Origin: Candidatus Rokuibacteriota bacterium
GTDB taxonomy: Bacteria > JAUVQV01
NCBI GenBank assembly: GCA_030597995.1
Contig: JAUVQV010000008.1
Location: 1-10,774 of the forward strand
Direction of reading: 5' to 3'
DNA: 10,774 nt
Positions 1 through 7,068 of the stretch are shown here, piece by piece (positions within the stretch are counted from its first letter, which is position 1; the number at the start of each line of letters is the position of its first letter). A program made the translations under genes and the position numbers. The notes beneath the pieces are model-generated. The model saw nothing but the letters and a program-made list of their open reading frames with translations, did no database searches and was not told the DNA's origin.

Positions 1-817
1 CCATTTCCTCGGCGTCGAGCACCAGAAAGCAGACGTCGGCTCGATCGATGCTCCGGATGGCCCGGAGCACGCTGTACCGCTCCAGGGTGCGTTCTACTTT
101 TCCCGGCCGGCGGATTCCGGCGGTATCGACGATCACCCATCGCTCATCGCCGCGCGAAAAAGCGGTGTCCACGGCATCGCGGGTGGTTCCCGGGAGGGCG
201 TCCACCACCACCCTTTCCTCCCCCAGAATGGCGTTCACCAGTGAAGACTTTCCGACGTTGGGGCGACCCACCAACGCTACCCGGGGGGCCTCGGGAAAAG
301 GCTCCTCGTGACTGCCCGCCGGAAGAGCCCGCACCACCTCATCCAGGACATCATCCAGGCCGAGGCCGTGCTCCGCCGAAACCGGGAAGACCTTTTCCAC
401 GCCGAGGCGATAAAAATCGAGGGCCGCGCTCTCACGTCCCGGGTAATCCACCTTGTTCGCCAGAAGGAAGACATTTTCGAAGGCCGCGGCGCGAAGGGTT
501 CGGGCCAGCTCCTCATCCAGAACGGTCAACCCCTCCACGGCATCAACGACAAAGAGGACGAGATGCGCCTCCCGAAGGGCCGCCTCCGCCTGCTTCCGGA
601 TTTGGGCCGCCATCTCCTCCTGGGAAAAGAGATCAAACCCACCGGTATCCACCACCGTGAAACTCGTGCCGGACCAGTCTGCGGTCCCGTAATGGCGGTC
701 GCGGGTCACCCCAGACTGGTTATCCACGATAGCCTGCCGCCGGCCCACGATGCGGTTAAAGAGGGTGGATTTACCGACATTGGGCCGGCCGATGATAGCC
801 ACAATCGGCAACTTCAT
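1..817 (-). CDS. der: Ribosome biogenesis GTPase Der (EngA), partial, C-terminus beyond window
   Basis: Tandem-domain GTPase needed for assembly of the large ribosomal subunit. Translating the minus strand from the ATG at 817 gives 272 codons before the left edge. The first G domain has G1 GRPNVGKST at residues 10-18, G3 DTGG at 57-60 and G4 NKVD at 121-124. After an acidic linker, the second G domain has GRPNVGKS at 184-191 and DTAG at 231-234. Two G domains in one chain are diagnostic of Der. The second G4 motif and the C-terminal KH-like domain lie outside the window. The start lies 24 bases after the rnc stop, and I see no strong Shine-Dalgarno sequence before it, so translation may depend on coupling to rnc. 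There is no frameshift in the visible part. Confidence 0.96.
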   Translation of the reverse strand, partial: MKLPIVAIIGRPNVGKSTLFNRIVGRRQAIVDNQSGVTRDRHYGTADWSGTSFTVVDTGGFDLFSQEEMAAQIRKQAEAALREAHLVLFVVDAVEGLTVLDEELARTLRAAAFENVFLLANKVDYPGRESAALDFYRLGVEKVFPVSAEHGLGLDDVLDEVVRALPAGSHEEPFPEAPRVALVGRPNVGKSSLVNAILGEERVVVDALPGTTRDAVDTAFSRGDERWVIVDTAGIRRPGKVERTLERYSVLRAIRSIDRADVCFLVLDAEEM

Positions 818-841
818 GTGGTTTGAAGGCTCAGCTGCAGG

Positions 842-1612
842 TCACTCATTGTTCCGGAGCACTGACCGCAGAGAGCCGAAGGCTCCTTTTCCCTTTTTCC
901 GTTCTTTCCCCTGGAGAGACCCCAGACTCTCCAGGGCAGCCGCGGCGGCGGCCTGTTCAGCCTCCTTTTTATTCAATCCCTCTCCCTCCGCCAGCACTTT
1001 CTTTCCGAGCAGAGCTTCCACTCTGAAGCGCGGGTGATGTGACGGACCGGCCTGGGAAACGAGGCGATAGCTGGGCGTAAGGTGAAAACGCTCCTGGCAC
1101 AGCTCCTGAAGGTGGGTCTTGGCATCGGCCGCCTGGCGCAGCACTTCTTCGGCCAGGAGCGGTTCCCGGAAAAACTTCAGGGAGACGCGGTACGCAGATC
1201 GCCAGCCGCCGTCCCGAAAAACAGCTCCGATGAGCGCTTCCGTGGCGCCTGAAAGGATGGAGCTCTTTCTCCGCCCCCCGGAGCGGTCTTCGCCGCGCCC
1301 CAGGCGGAGAAAATCACCCAGCGAGATCATGCGTGCTGCTGCTGCCAGCCACTCCTCCCTCACCAGCACTGCGCGCATTCGTGACAACTCCCCCTCCTCG
1401 GCCATCGGCAACGTCTGAACCAGGTAGCGGGCAGCGGCCAGGCCAAGCACGGCGTCTCCTAAAAATTCGAGACGCTCGTTGTCCTGCGCCGCGGCCTGCG
1501 GTCTCTCGTGCGCATAGGAACTGTGCGTGAGCGCTTCCAAGAGAAGCTTCGGATCCCGGAAATTGTAGCCGAGAAATCGCTGGAGCTCCGCCGGGTCACG
1601 AAGCCTTGCCAT
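842..1612 (-). CDS. rnc: Ribonuclease III
   Basis: Double-stranded-RNA endonuclease that processes rRNA precursors and structured mRNAs. Numbered from the ATG at 1612 (256 residues), the catalytic domain carries the signature NERLEFLGDAVLG from residue 45, with metal-site residues E49 and D53. The second acidic helix reads ILSGATEALIGAVF: the glutamate (E125) is present, but the position usually held by aspartate (E. coli D114) is glycine, G122. A double-stranded RNA-binding domain follows at about residues 160-232, then a short lysine- and arginine-rich tail. A GTG at 1615 directly precedes the ATG and is an equally possible start; neither has a clear ribosome binding site. The gene lies 45 bases after the fabF stop, and der follows it. 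Family assignment is secure; full catalytic competence is inferred. Confidence 0.95.
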   Translation of the reverse strand: MARLRDPAELQRFLGYNFRDPKLLLEALTHSSYAHERPQAAAQDNERLEFLGDAVLGLAAARYLVQTLPMAEEGELSRMRAVLVREEWLAAAARMISLGDFLRLGRGEDRSGGRRKSSILSGATEALIGAVFRDGGWRSAYRVSLKFFREPLLAEEVLRQAADAKTHLQELCQERFHLTPSYRLVSQAGPSHHPRFRVEALLGKKVLAEGEGLNKKEAEQAAAAAALESLGSLQGKERKKGKGAFGSLRSVLRNNE

Positions 1613-1657
1613 CACCGGCTGGAGACGAGTTCGAAGGTTGCCATGTCCCCCGAGTGA

Positions 1658-2926
1658 TCAGGGTTCAAATCGCTTAAAGATCAAACAGGCGTTCACTCCC
1701 CCGAATCCGAAGGCGTTGGTCAGGGCCGTTCGTACCTCGGCCTTGCGGGCTTGATTCGGAACATAATCCAGGTCGCACTCCGGGTCCGGATGCTCCAGGT
1801 TTATCGTCGGCGGAATCACTCCCCGTGCGATGGCGAGCACGCTGACGATGGCCTCTATGCCCCCGGCCGCCCCCAGGAGGTGGCCGGTCATGCCTTTGGT
1901 GGAACTGATGGGAACATGGGAAGCGTGGGACCCAAAAACGGCCTTGATAGCCTTGGTCTCGGCCAGGTCATTGAAAGGCGTGGAGGTGCCGTGAGCGTTG
2001 ATGTAGTCGACCCCCTCCGGGGTCATGCCGGCCGCCCGCAGAGCGAGCTGCATGCACTGCCTCGCTCCCTGGCCGTCAGGGGAAGGCGCGGTCATGTGAT
2101 AGGCGTCGGCATTCGCGCCACTTCCGGCAAGCTCGGCATACACCCTTGCCCCCCGCTTCACTGCATGCTCCGCATCCTCGAGGACCAGAACGCCGGCCCC
2201 CTCGCCCATCACGAACCCGTTTCGCTGCAGGTCAAATGGCCGGGAGGCTTTCGTCGGCTCGGAGTTGCGGGTGGAGAGGGCCTTGAGGGCGTTAAAACCA
2301 CTGATGCCCATGGGGGTGATCGTCGCTTCCGTCCCTCCACCCAGCATGGCCACCGCTTCCCCGAGCTGGATATAGCGGGCCGCCGAGGCCAGGGAATTGT
2401 TGCCGGAGGCGCACGCGGTAACCACACACTCGTTGGGTCCCTTGAGACCAAACCGCATCGAGACGTATCCCGGAGCCATGTTGGCAAGTAATTTAGGGAG
2501 GGAATAGGGGGAGACCTTGCGTGGACCTCTTTGCATCAAGACGGAATGAAAATCTTCAATGGTGCCCAGTCCTCCCATGCCGCATCCGATCACCACCCCG
2601 AATAAGTCAGCCAGCTCAGGACCGACCTTGAGGCCACTGTCATCGAGAGCCTGCTGGCTGGCCGCTACGGCGAGCTGAACAAAGCGATCGGTCCTGCGGA
2701 CCTCCTTCCTGTCGAAATACTTTTCAGGAGAAAAGTCCCGGAACTCACCGGCGATTGTGGTATCGAATCCGGTGGTGTCGAACTGGGTGATGGGTCCTAT
2801 TCCCGATTGTCCCTCACAGAGTGAGGACCATAAGAGTTCTACCCCTTCACCGAAGGGGGAAACGGCTCCCAAACCGGTGACCACCACCCGGCGCAAGGCG
2901 CGATCCGACGCTCCACTCCGACTCAA
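1658..2926 (-). CDS. fabF: Beta-ketoacyl-ACP synthase II
   Basis: Condensing enzyme that extends acyl-ACP by two carbons using malonyl-ACP in the cytoplasm. Starting at the TTG at 2926 gives 422 residues, close to the usual 410-415. The catalytic Cys is at 172 in TACASGNNS, with His 312 in NAHGTST, Lys 344 in SSTKGMTGH and His 349 in GHLLGAAGG; all are intact. The N-terminal RRVVVTGLGAVSP motif is typical. I chose TTG because AGGAGG at 2932-2937 lies five bases upstream. A GTG at 2968 would add 14 residues but has no ribosome binding site and would place this one inside the coding region. The gene follows acpP, its substrate carrier, after the widest gap in the cluster. Confidence 0.95.
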   Translation of the reverse strand: MSRSGASDRALRRVVVTGLGAVSPFGEGVELLWSSLCEGQSGIGPITQFDTTGFDTTIAGEFRDFSPEKYFDRKEVRRTDRFVQLAVAASQQALDDSGLKVGPELADLFGVVIGCGMGGLGTIEDFHSVLMQRGPRKVSPYSLPKLLANMAPGYVSMRFGLKGPNECVVTACASGNNSLASAARYIQLGEAVAMLGGGTEATITPMGISGFNALKALSTRNSEPTKASRPFDLQRNGFVMGEGAGVLVLEDAEHAVKRGARVYAELAGSGANADAYHMTAPSPDGQGARQCMQLALRAAGMTPEGVDYINAHGTSTPFNDLAETKAIKAVFGSHASHVPISSTKGMTGHLLGAAGGIEAIVSVLAIARGVIPPTINLEHPDPECDLDYVPNQARKAEVRTALTNAFGFGGVNACLIFKRFEP

Positions 2927-3103
2927 AATACCCTCCTGAAACCAATCCGTGCTCTCCGGCAGATACACAATCTTTTCATCATGAGGGTGAGTAAAACCCT
3001 TTATATACTTTGCCCGGTTCGCAAGCGGTCAGCAATCAATTCCGAAAGCCAGGAACAAAACGCTGAAAGCCGACGGCGGAGCGTGAACACCCGATGGCGT
3101 TGG
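2927..3103. other. acpP-fabF intergenic region, no gene seen
   Basis: This 177-base gap is the largest internal one and is more AT-rich than its surroundings in part. I see no small gene and no convincing terminator: the best hairpin after the acpP stop has only a four-base-pair stem before a TTTTG run. On the minus strand, TATATAAA at about 3000-3007 resembles a -10 element, but I find no good -35 hexamer at 16-18 bases. A weak internal promoter, or an mRNA processing site giving acpP a separate abundance from fabF, is possible but unproven. Confidence 0.4.
2932..2937 (-). promoter_or_regulatory. Ribosome binding site setting the fabF TTG start
   Basis: On the minus strand this reads AGGAGG, followed by five bases and then TTG at 2926. 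It is a near-perfect Shine-Dalgarno match, and it argues that the in-frame GTG 42 bases further upstream is not used. Confidence 0.75.
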
Positions 3104-3343
3104 CTACTTCTGAGTCTGATGCTCCCCTATATACTTGATGGCGTTGCCTACGGAAGCGATTTTTTCGGCCTCCTCATCCGGAATCTCCAGGTCGAACTCC
3201 TCCTCAAAGGCCATGACCAGCTCCACGGTGTCCAGAGAATCCGCCCCGAGATCATCAACGAAAGACGATTCAAGTGTTATCTCGTCGGCGTTTACGCCCA
3301 ACTGGTCCACAATAATTTTTCTCACTCGCTCCTCTGTCGACAT
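3104..3343 (-). CDS. acpP: Acyl carrier protein
   Basis: Small acidic carrier that holds growing acyl chains on a 4'-phosphopantetheine arm and serves FabD, FabH, FabG, FabF and PlsX. The 79-residue product matches the usual length. The attachment serine is S36 in the DSL motif ([12 protein letters not shown]), and the glutamate-rich helices typical of the family are visible. The ATG at 3343 is preceded by AGGAGG nine bases upstream, one of the strongest ribosome binding sites in the window, in line with the high expression expected of this protein. The gene follows fabG after 45 bases and precedes fabF. Confidence 0.98.
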   Translation of the reverse strand: MSTEERVRKIIVDQLGVNADEITLESSFVDDLGADSLDTVELVMAFEEEFDLEIPDEEAEKIASVGNAIKYIGEHQTQK

Positions 3344-3352
3344 CGTTTTCCA

Positions 3353-3358
3353 CCTCCT
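3353..3358 (-). promoter_or_regulatory. Strong ribosome binding site of acpP
   Basis: The minus strand reads AGGAGGTG, nine bases before the acpP ATG at 3343. The match is longer than at most other genes here and fits a need for much more AcpP than the enzymes it serves. Confidence 0.8.
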
Positions 3359-3388
3359 CTTGAATTACATTCACTTTTCCCACCGTGC

Positions 3389-4132
3389 TCAGGTATACAT
3401 TCCCCCATTCACGTGCAATACCTGTCCGGTGATGTATGCCGCCCCCGGCGATGCCAGGAAGACCACCGCCGATGCAACATCCTCCAACTGACCCAGCTTC
3501 CCCGCGGGAATCTGCAGGAGAAGCGCCTCGCGAATCTTCTCCGGCAGGGCCCGGGTCATGGCCGTGTCGATAAAGCCCGGGGCCACTGCGTTTACCGTCA
3601 CCGAGCGCTGGGCGACCTCCCGCGCCAGAGCTTTCGTCAGCCCAATCAGGCCGGCTTTCGAGGCGGCGTAATTGATCTGTCCCGCGTTGCCCATGGCCCC
3701 GACTACCGAGCTGATGTTGACAATCCTTCCCCAGCGCTGCTTGATCATTCCAGGCACTGCCGCCTTGCAGAAATTGAAGGCCCCTTTGAGATTCACTTGT
3801 ATCACCTGGTCCCAGTCCTCTTCCTTCATTCTCAGCAGGAGGGCGTCCCTGGTAATCCCGGCGTTGTTGACCAGGATGTCGAGTCGGCCGGCCTCGGCCA
3901 GCACCTTCCCCACCACCTCCCGGGCGGAGTCGAACCGGGAAACGTCCCCGGAGAGGGCCCAGGAAAGCCCTCCCCTTTCTTTGATTTCCTGTGCCGCCTT
4001 GACTGCCGACGCGTGGTCGAGGTCGGCGATCGCAACTTGCGCTCCCTCGCGCGCCAGTGCGCAGGCAATCTCTTTCCCGATACCCTGCGCGCCCCCTGTC
4101 ACCAGGGCCACCCGGTCGTCCGCCCCTCCCAT
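3389..4132 (-). CDS. fabG: 3-oxoacyl-ACP reductase
   Basis: NADPH-dependent short-chain dehydrogenase that reduces 3-ketoacyl-ACP to 3-hydroxyacyl-ACP in each elongation cycle. The 247 residues are the normal length. The cofactor-binding TGGAQGIG loop is at residues 12-19, NNAG at 89-92, and the catalytic set is N114, S142, Y155 and K159 (ISSVVG and YAASK). The C-terminal ITGQVLHVNGG motif is typical of FabG. The ATG at 4132 overlaps the fabD stop by one base (TAATG), with AAGGA a few bases upstream inside fabD, which suggests translational coupling. Other short-chain dehydrogenases look similar, but the position between fabD and acpP makes FabG the firm choice. Confidence 0.96.
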   Translation of the reverse strand: MGGADDRVALVTGGAQGIGKEIACALAREGAQVAIADLDHASAVKAAQEIKERGGLSWALSGDVSRFDSAREVVGKVLAEAGRLDILVNNAGITRDALLLRMKEEDWDQVIQVNLKGAFNFCKAAVPGMIKQRWGRIVNISSVVGAMGNAGQINYAASKAGLIGLTKALAREVAQRSVTVNAVAPGFIDTAMTRALPEKIREALLLQIPAGKLGQLEDVASAVVFLASPGAAYITGQVLHVNGGMYT

Positions 4133-5070
4133 TACAATCCTTCTCTCATCAGCTGGGTTACTTTCTCCAACGACGGACCATCTTCCACATAATGGACAAC
4201 CGCCTCCTTGTCAATCTTTTTCATTAGTCCGGTCAGTATCCTTCCTGGACCAACCTCTATGAAACGCTCCACTCCCTGGGAGCGGAGATAGCGTATTGAC
4301 TGTTCCCACTCCACTCGCGAATATATCTGCCGGGCGAGGAGATTTTGGACATCCCCCTTCTTCTTCACCACCTGGGCTCCAACGTTGGAAACCACGGGTA
4401 TCCGCGGATCCTGGAAAGTAGCCTGCCGCAGGTAACGTTCGAACACTTCCGCCACCGGACGCATCAGGCTGGAGTGGAACGGCCCGCTGACTGCGAGCGG
4501 AATCACCTTTTTGGCGCCGTTTTTCCGAATCGCCTCGATGGTCGCCAGCACCCCTTCTTTCGAGCCTGAAATCACGATCTGTCCCGGGGAGTTGATGTTG
4601 GCCACCTCAGCCACCCCGCTCCCGGAGGCTTCCCGGCAGAATTGCTCCACCTTCGAAAGCTCCATCCCTATGACAGCAGCCATGGTCCCCTGACCGGCGG
4701 GGACGGCTTCTTCCATGAGCATTCCCCGACGGTGGACGAGTTTCACCGCCTCGGAAAAAGTGAGGCTGTCCGCGGCGACCAAAGCGGAGTATTCTCCCAG
4801 GCTGTGTCCCGCGACATATTGAGGCTCCATACCCTCTTCCACGAGGAGGTGAAAGAGCGCATAACTGAGAGTGAGAATCGCCGGCTGGGCGTACTCCGTC
4901 AACATCAGCTTTTCCCCGGGACCATGGAAGGAGAGCTGCGTCAATTCAAAGTTCAGCAATTGATCGGCCTGGGCAAAAATTGACTGGATGGAAGGAAATG
5001 CGCGGTAGAGATCTCTCCCCATCCCGACATACTGCGAGCCTTGTCCTGGAAAAAGAAATGCTGTTTTCAC
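4132..5070 (-). CDS. fabD: Malonyl-CoA:ACP transacylase
   Basis: Transfers malonate from CoA to the acyl carrier protein, supplying the extender unit for FabH and FabF. From the GTG at 5070 the product is 312 residues, the usual size. FPGQGSQ opens the protein at residues 7-13, the nucleophile is S90 in GHSLGE (88-93), R115 is the likely carboxylate-binding arginine, and H199 lies in the GPFHSS motif. I chose GTG because AGGAGG ends five bases upstream and the protein then begins as family members do (KTAFLFPGQG). An ATG at 5103 would add 11 unconserved residues and overlap etfA. The last codon pair overlaps the fabG start. The close join to etfA ties the Etf module to the fab genes. Confidence 0.96.
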   Translation of the reverse strand: MKTAFLFPGQGSQYVGMGRDLYRAFPSIQSIFAQADQLLNFELTQLSFHGPGEKLMLTEYAQPAILTLSYALFHLLVEEGMEPQYVAGHSLGEYSALVAADSLTFSEAVKLVHRRGMLMEEAVPAGQGTMAAVIGMELSKVEQFCREASGSGVAEVANINSPGQIVISGSKEGVLATIEAIRKNGAKKVIPLAVSGPFHSSLMRPVAEVFERYLRQATFQDPRIPVVSNVGAQVVKKKGDVQNLLARQIYSRVEWEQSIRYLRSQGVERFIEVGPGRILTGLMKKIDKEAVVHYVEDGPSLEKVTQLMREGL

Positions 5071-5075
5071 ACTTT

Positions 5076-5081
5076 CCTCCT
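5076..5081 (-). promoter_or_regulatory. Ribosome binding site of fabD overlapping the etfA stop
   Basis: The minus strand reads TGAGGAGGAAAGTGTG: the etfA stop TGA, an AGGAGG sharing its last base, five spacer bases and the fabD GTG. Ribosomes finishing etfA end on the fabD initiation site, which argues for coupled translation. Confidence 0.8.
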
Positions 5082-6277
5082 CAGCCGGTCGTTCCCGAAG
5101 CAAGCGCCTTTGTCAAAAGGGGAACGATTTCCAGGGCGTCCCCGACCACACCGTAGGTCGCCACCTTGAAGATCGGCGCCGCCGGGTCCTTGTTTATGGC
5201 GATGATAACCTCCGAAGGCTGCATTCCCACCAGATGCTGAACCTGCCCTGAAATTCCGCACGCCACGTAAAGCTTTGGGCAGACAGTTTTTCCGGTCTGC
5301 CCGACCTGCCTGGAATACGGCACCCAGTCCGCGTCCACCGCAGCCCGGCTGGCTCCGATCGTCCCCCCCAGGACTCGGGCCAGGTCTTCAAGGATCTTGA
5401 AATTCGCCGCCGAACCCATGCCGCGCCCTCCGGAGACGATCACGTCGGCCTCAGCGATGTTTACGCTCTGGATTGCTTCTTCCAGCACCTCCACTACCCT
5501 GGTGCGAGAGCTGACCACGCCGTCCCATTCGCTCCGGACCGCGATCTCTCCTTTCCGGCCCGCGACTGCTTGGGCGGCCTTGAAAACCTTCGGGCGGACG
5601 GTGGCCATCTGCGGCCGGTTCCCCGGACAGGTAATCGTAGCCATAATATTCCCGCCGTAAGCCGGGCGGGTCTGAAGCAGCAAACCGGTCCCGGCCTCAA
5701 TTTCCAGACCGGTACAGTCCGCCGTCAATCCGGTGCCGAGACGGGCAGCCACGCGGGGGAAAAAGGACCTCCCCTGCATTGTGGCTCCGCAGAGAATTAT
5801 TTCCGGGCGATACTCCCGGACCAGAGCAGCCAACGCTCCGGCGAAGGCATCGTCGTGAAACAACTCCAGCATTGGGTGATCGGCTACCAGGGCCCGGTCC
5901 GCCCCGAGGTCGATCAATTCTTGAGCCATCCCATCGAGCCCGCGGCCGAAGACCACTGCGGTCAGCTCGGTCCCGCGGCTGTCAGCCAGCACCCGCCCCT
6001 GCGCCAAAAGTTCCTGGGCGACACCGGTCAGGCGGCCCTTCCTCTGCTCTGCGAAAATCCAGACCCCCCGGAAAGATTCGAGGTCTGACGTTGTCGCAGG
6101 CTCCGGGCCGGACATTTCTATCGCCTCCACCGGACAGGCCTGGATACAGAGTCCGCAGAAATTGCAATGCTCCAGAATAGCGGCGACGTCTTCCCGGAGC
6201 ACGATGGCGGCGATCGGGCAGGCCGTGACACATTCCCCGCAGGCCGTGCACTGGTCAGTGAGAACCCGTATCTCCAT
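5081..6277 (-). CDS. etfA: Electron transfer flavoprotein alpha subunit with N-terminal 2x[4Fe-4S] ferredoxin domain
   Basis: Alpha subunit of an Etf heterodimer that passes electrons between an acyl-CoA dehydrogenase and other carriers. The 398-residue protein begins with a ferredoxin-like domain holding two full CxxCxxCxxxCP motifs (C10, C13, C16, C20 and C38, C41, C44, C48). The Etf alpha region follows from about residue 70. The C-terminal FAD domain has SGGRGMGS at 282-289, SRAAVDADW at 310-318, QVGQTGK at 324-330 and GISGQVQH at 341-348. Plain EtfA proteins are about 310-330 residues; this fused form resembles the alpha subunits of the caffeyl-CoA reductase (CarE) and lactate dehydrogenase (LctC) systems. 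The ATG at 6277 overlaps the etfB stop by one base (TGATG), with GGGAG seven bases upstream. A longer in-frame opening from 6454 is only shadow over etfB. Confidence 0.94.
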   Translation of the reverse strand: MEIRVLTDQCTACGECVTACPIAAIVLREDVAAILEHCNFCGLCIQACPVEAIEMSGPEPATTSDLESFRGVWIFAEQRKGRLTGVAQELLAQGRVLADSRGTELTAVVFGRGLDGMAQELIDLGADRALVADHPMLELFHDDAFAGALAALVREYRPEIILCGATMQGRSFFPRVAARLGTGLTADCTGLEIEAGTGLLLQTRPAYGGNIMATITCPGNRPQMATVRPKVFKAAQAVAGRKGEIAVRSEWDGVVSSRTRVVEVLEEAIQSVNIAEADVIVSGGRGMGSAANFKILEDLARVLGGTIGASRAAVDADWVPYSRQVGQTGKTVCPKLYVACGISGQVQHLVGMQPSEVIIAINKDPAAPIFKVATYGVVGDALEIVPLLTKALASGTTG

Positions 6278-7062
6278 CAACACACTCCCAGGCGCCGTAT
6301 CTTTTCCGCAAGCTGGGCAGCCACGGCGGCACTGTCTCCCTCCAGCATCTCTCCCTGCCCTCTCGGTTCGGGAGTGAAGGCCCGAATAACCCGGGTCGGT
6401 GAGCCCTCCAAGCCGATGCGAGCCGTATCTATCTCCAGGTCGCCGACTCCCCACCGGACCGGGGCAAAGCTCCTGGCCCTGATCTTTCCCCTCAGGGAAG
6501 GAAGACGCGGTTCGTTGATCTCCTTGACCACCGAAAGCACTGCCGGGAGCGAGGATTCCACGGCATCACCCCCCTCGTCGGTCATCCTTTCAGCGCACAA
6601 GAAACCCGGTCGAATCTCGCGGATCCGCCGCACAAAGCCGATGAAGGGAAGGTTCAGGTGTTCTGCCAGTTCAGGTCCAACCTGGGCCGTATCTCCATCT
6701 ACGGCCTGCTTGCCGCAAAAGACCAGGTCGTACTCCCCTATCTTTGCCAGTCCGCGGGAGAGGGTATAGGAAGTCGCCAGGGTATCTGCCCCGGCGAATG
6801 CGCGGTCCGTCAGGAGGTACCCCTCGTCGACCCCCATGGAGCACACCTCCCGGAGCGCCTCTTCGACCTGCGGCGGGCCCATGCTGAGGGAAATGACCGA
6901 CCCGCCCAGCTTTTCCTTGACGCGCAGGGCTTCCTCCACAGCGTACAGGTCATAGGGGTTGACGATTGCCGGAACCCCTTCCCGCTCCATGGTCATCGTC
7001 TGATCATTAATCCGGACGTGGGCCGTGTCGGGAACCTGCTTGATGCACACCACTACCCTCAT
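6277..7062 (-). CDS. etfB: Electron transfer flavoprotein beta subunit, bifurcating-type motifs
   Basis: Beta subunit of the Etf heterodimer. Its 261 residues are a normal length. VNPYD at 34-38 and the family signature EINEPRLPSLRGK at 181-193 identify EtfB. The nucleotide-binding segment GKQAVDGDTAQVGP at 117-130 matches the form found in electron-bifurcating Etfs, where this subunit binds a second FAD. Classical mitochondrial-type EtfB has AMP there and a different DDDCNQTGQ-like segment. I therefore infer a bifurcating or confurcating Etf working with NAD(H) and ferredoxin; this is not proven from sequence. The ATG at 7062 lies six bases after the acyl-CoA dehydrogenase stop, with AGGT-type ribosome binding bases inside that gene's end. 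Confidence 0.94.
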   Translation of the reverse strand: MRVVVCIKQVPDTAHVRINDQTMTMEREGVPAIVNPYDLYAVEEALRVKEKLGGSVISLSMGPPQVEEALREVCSMGVDEGYLLTDRAFAGADTLATSYTLSRGLAKIGEYDLVFCGKQAVDGDTAQVGPELAEHLNLPFIGFVRRIREIRPGFLCAERMTDEGGDAVESSLPAVLSVVKEINEPRLPSLRGKIRARSFAPVRWGVGDLEIDTARIGLEGSPTRVIRAFTPEPRGQGEMLEGDSAAVAAQLAEKIRRLGVC

Positions 7063-7068
7063 CGTTAC

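Noticed and set aside
2987..3006. AGGGT/ACCCT hairpin with T-rich flank near the TATATA stretch
   Set aside because: The T-rich side is again downstream on the plus strand, and there is no plus-strand gene to terminate.
2981..4192. 403-codon open frame on the plus strand
   Set aside because: It runs antisense over acpP and fabG, both of which have complete motifs and good start sites. Its translation is rich in His, Arg and Pro without any recognisable domain, as expected of a GC-rich shadow.
6278..6454. N-terminal extension of EtfA by 59 residues
   Set aside because: The added part lies wholly within etfB in another frame and is low-complexity. The ATG at 6277 has a ribosome binding site, forms a TGATG join and starts the ferredoxin domain as in known homologues.
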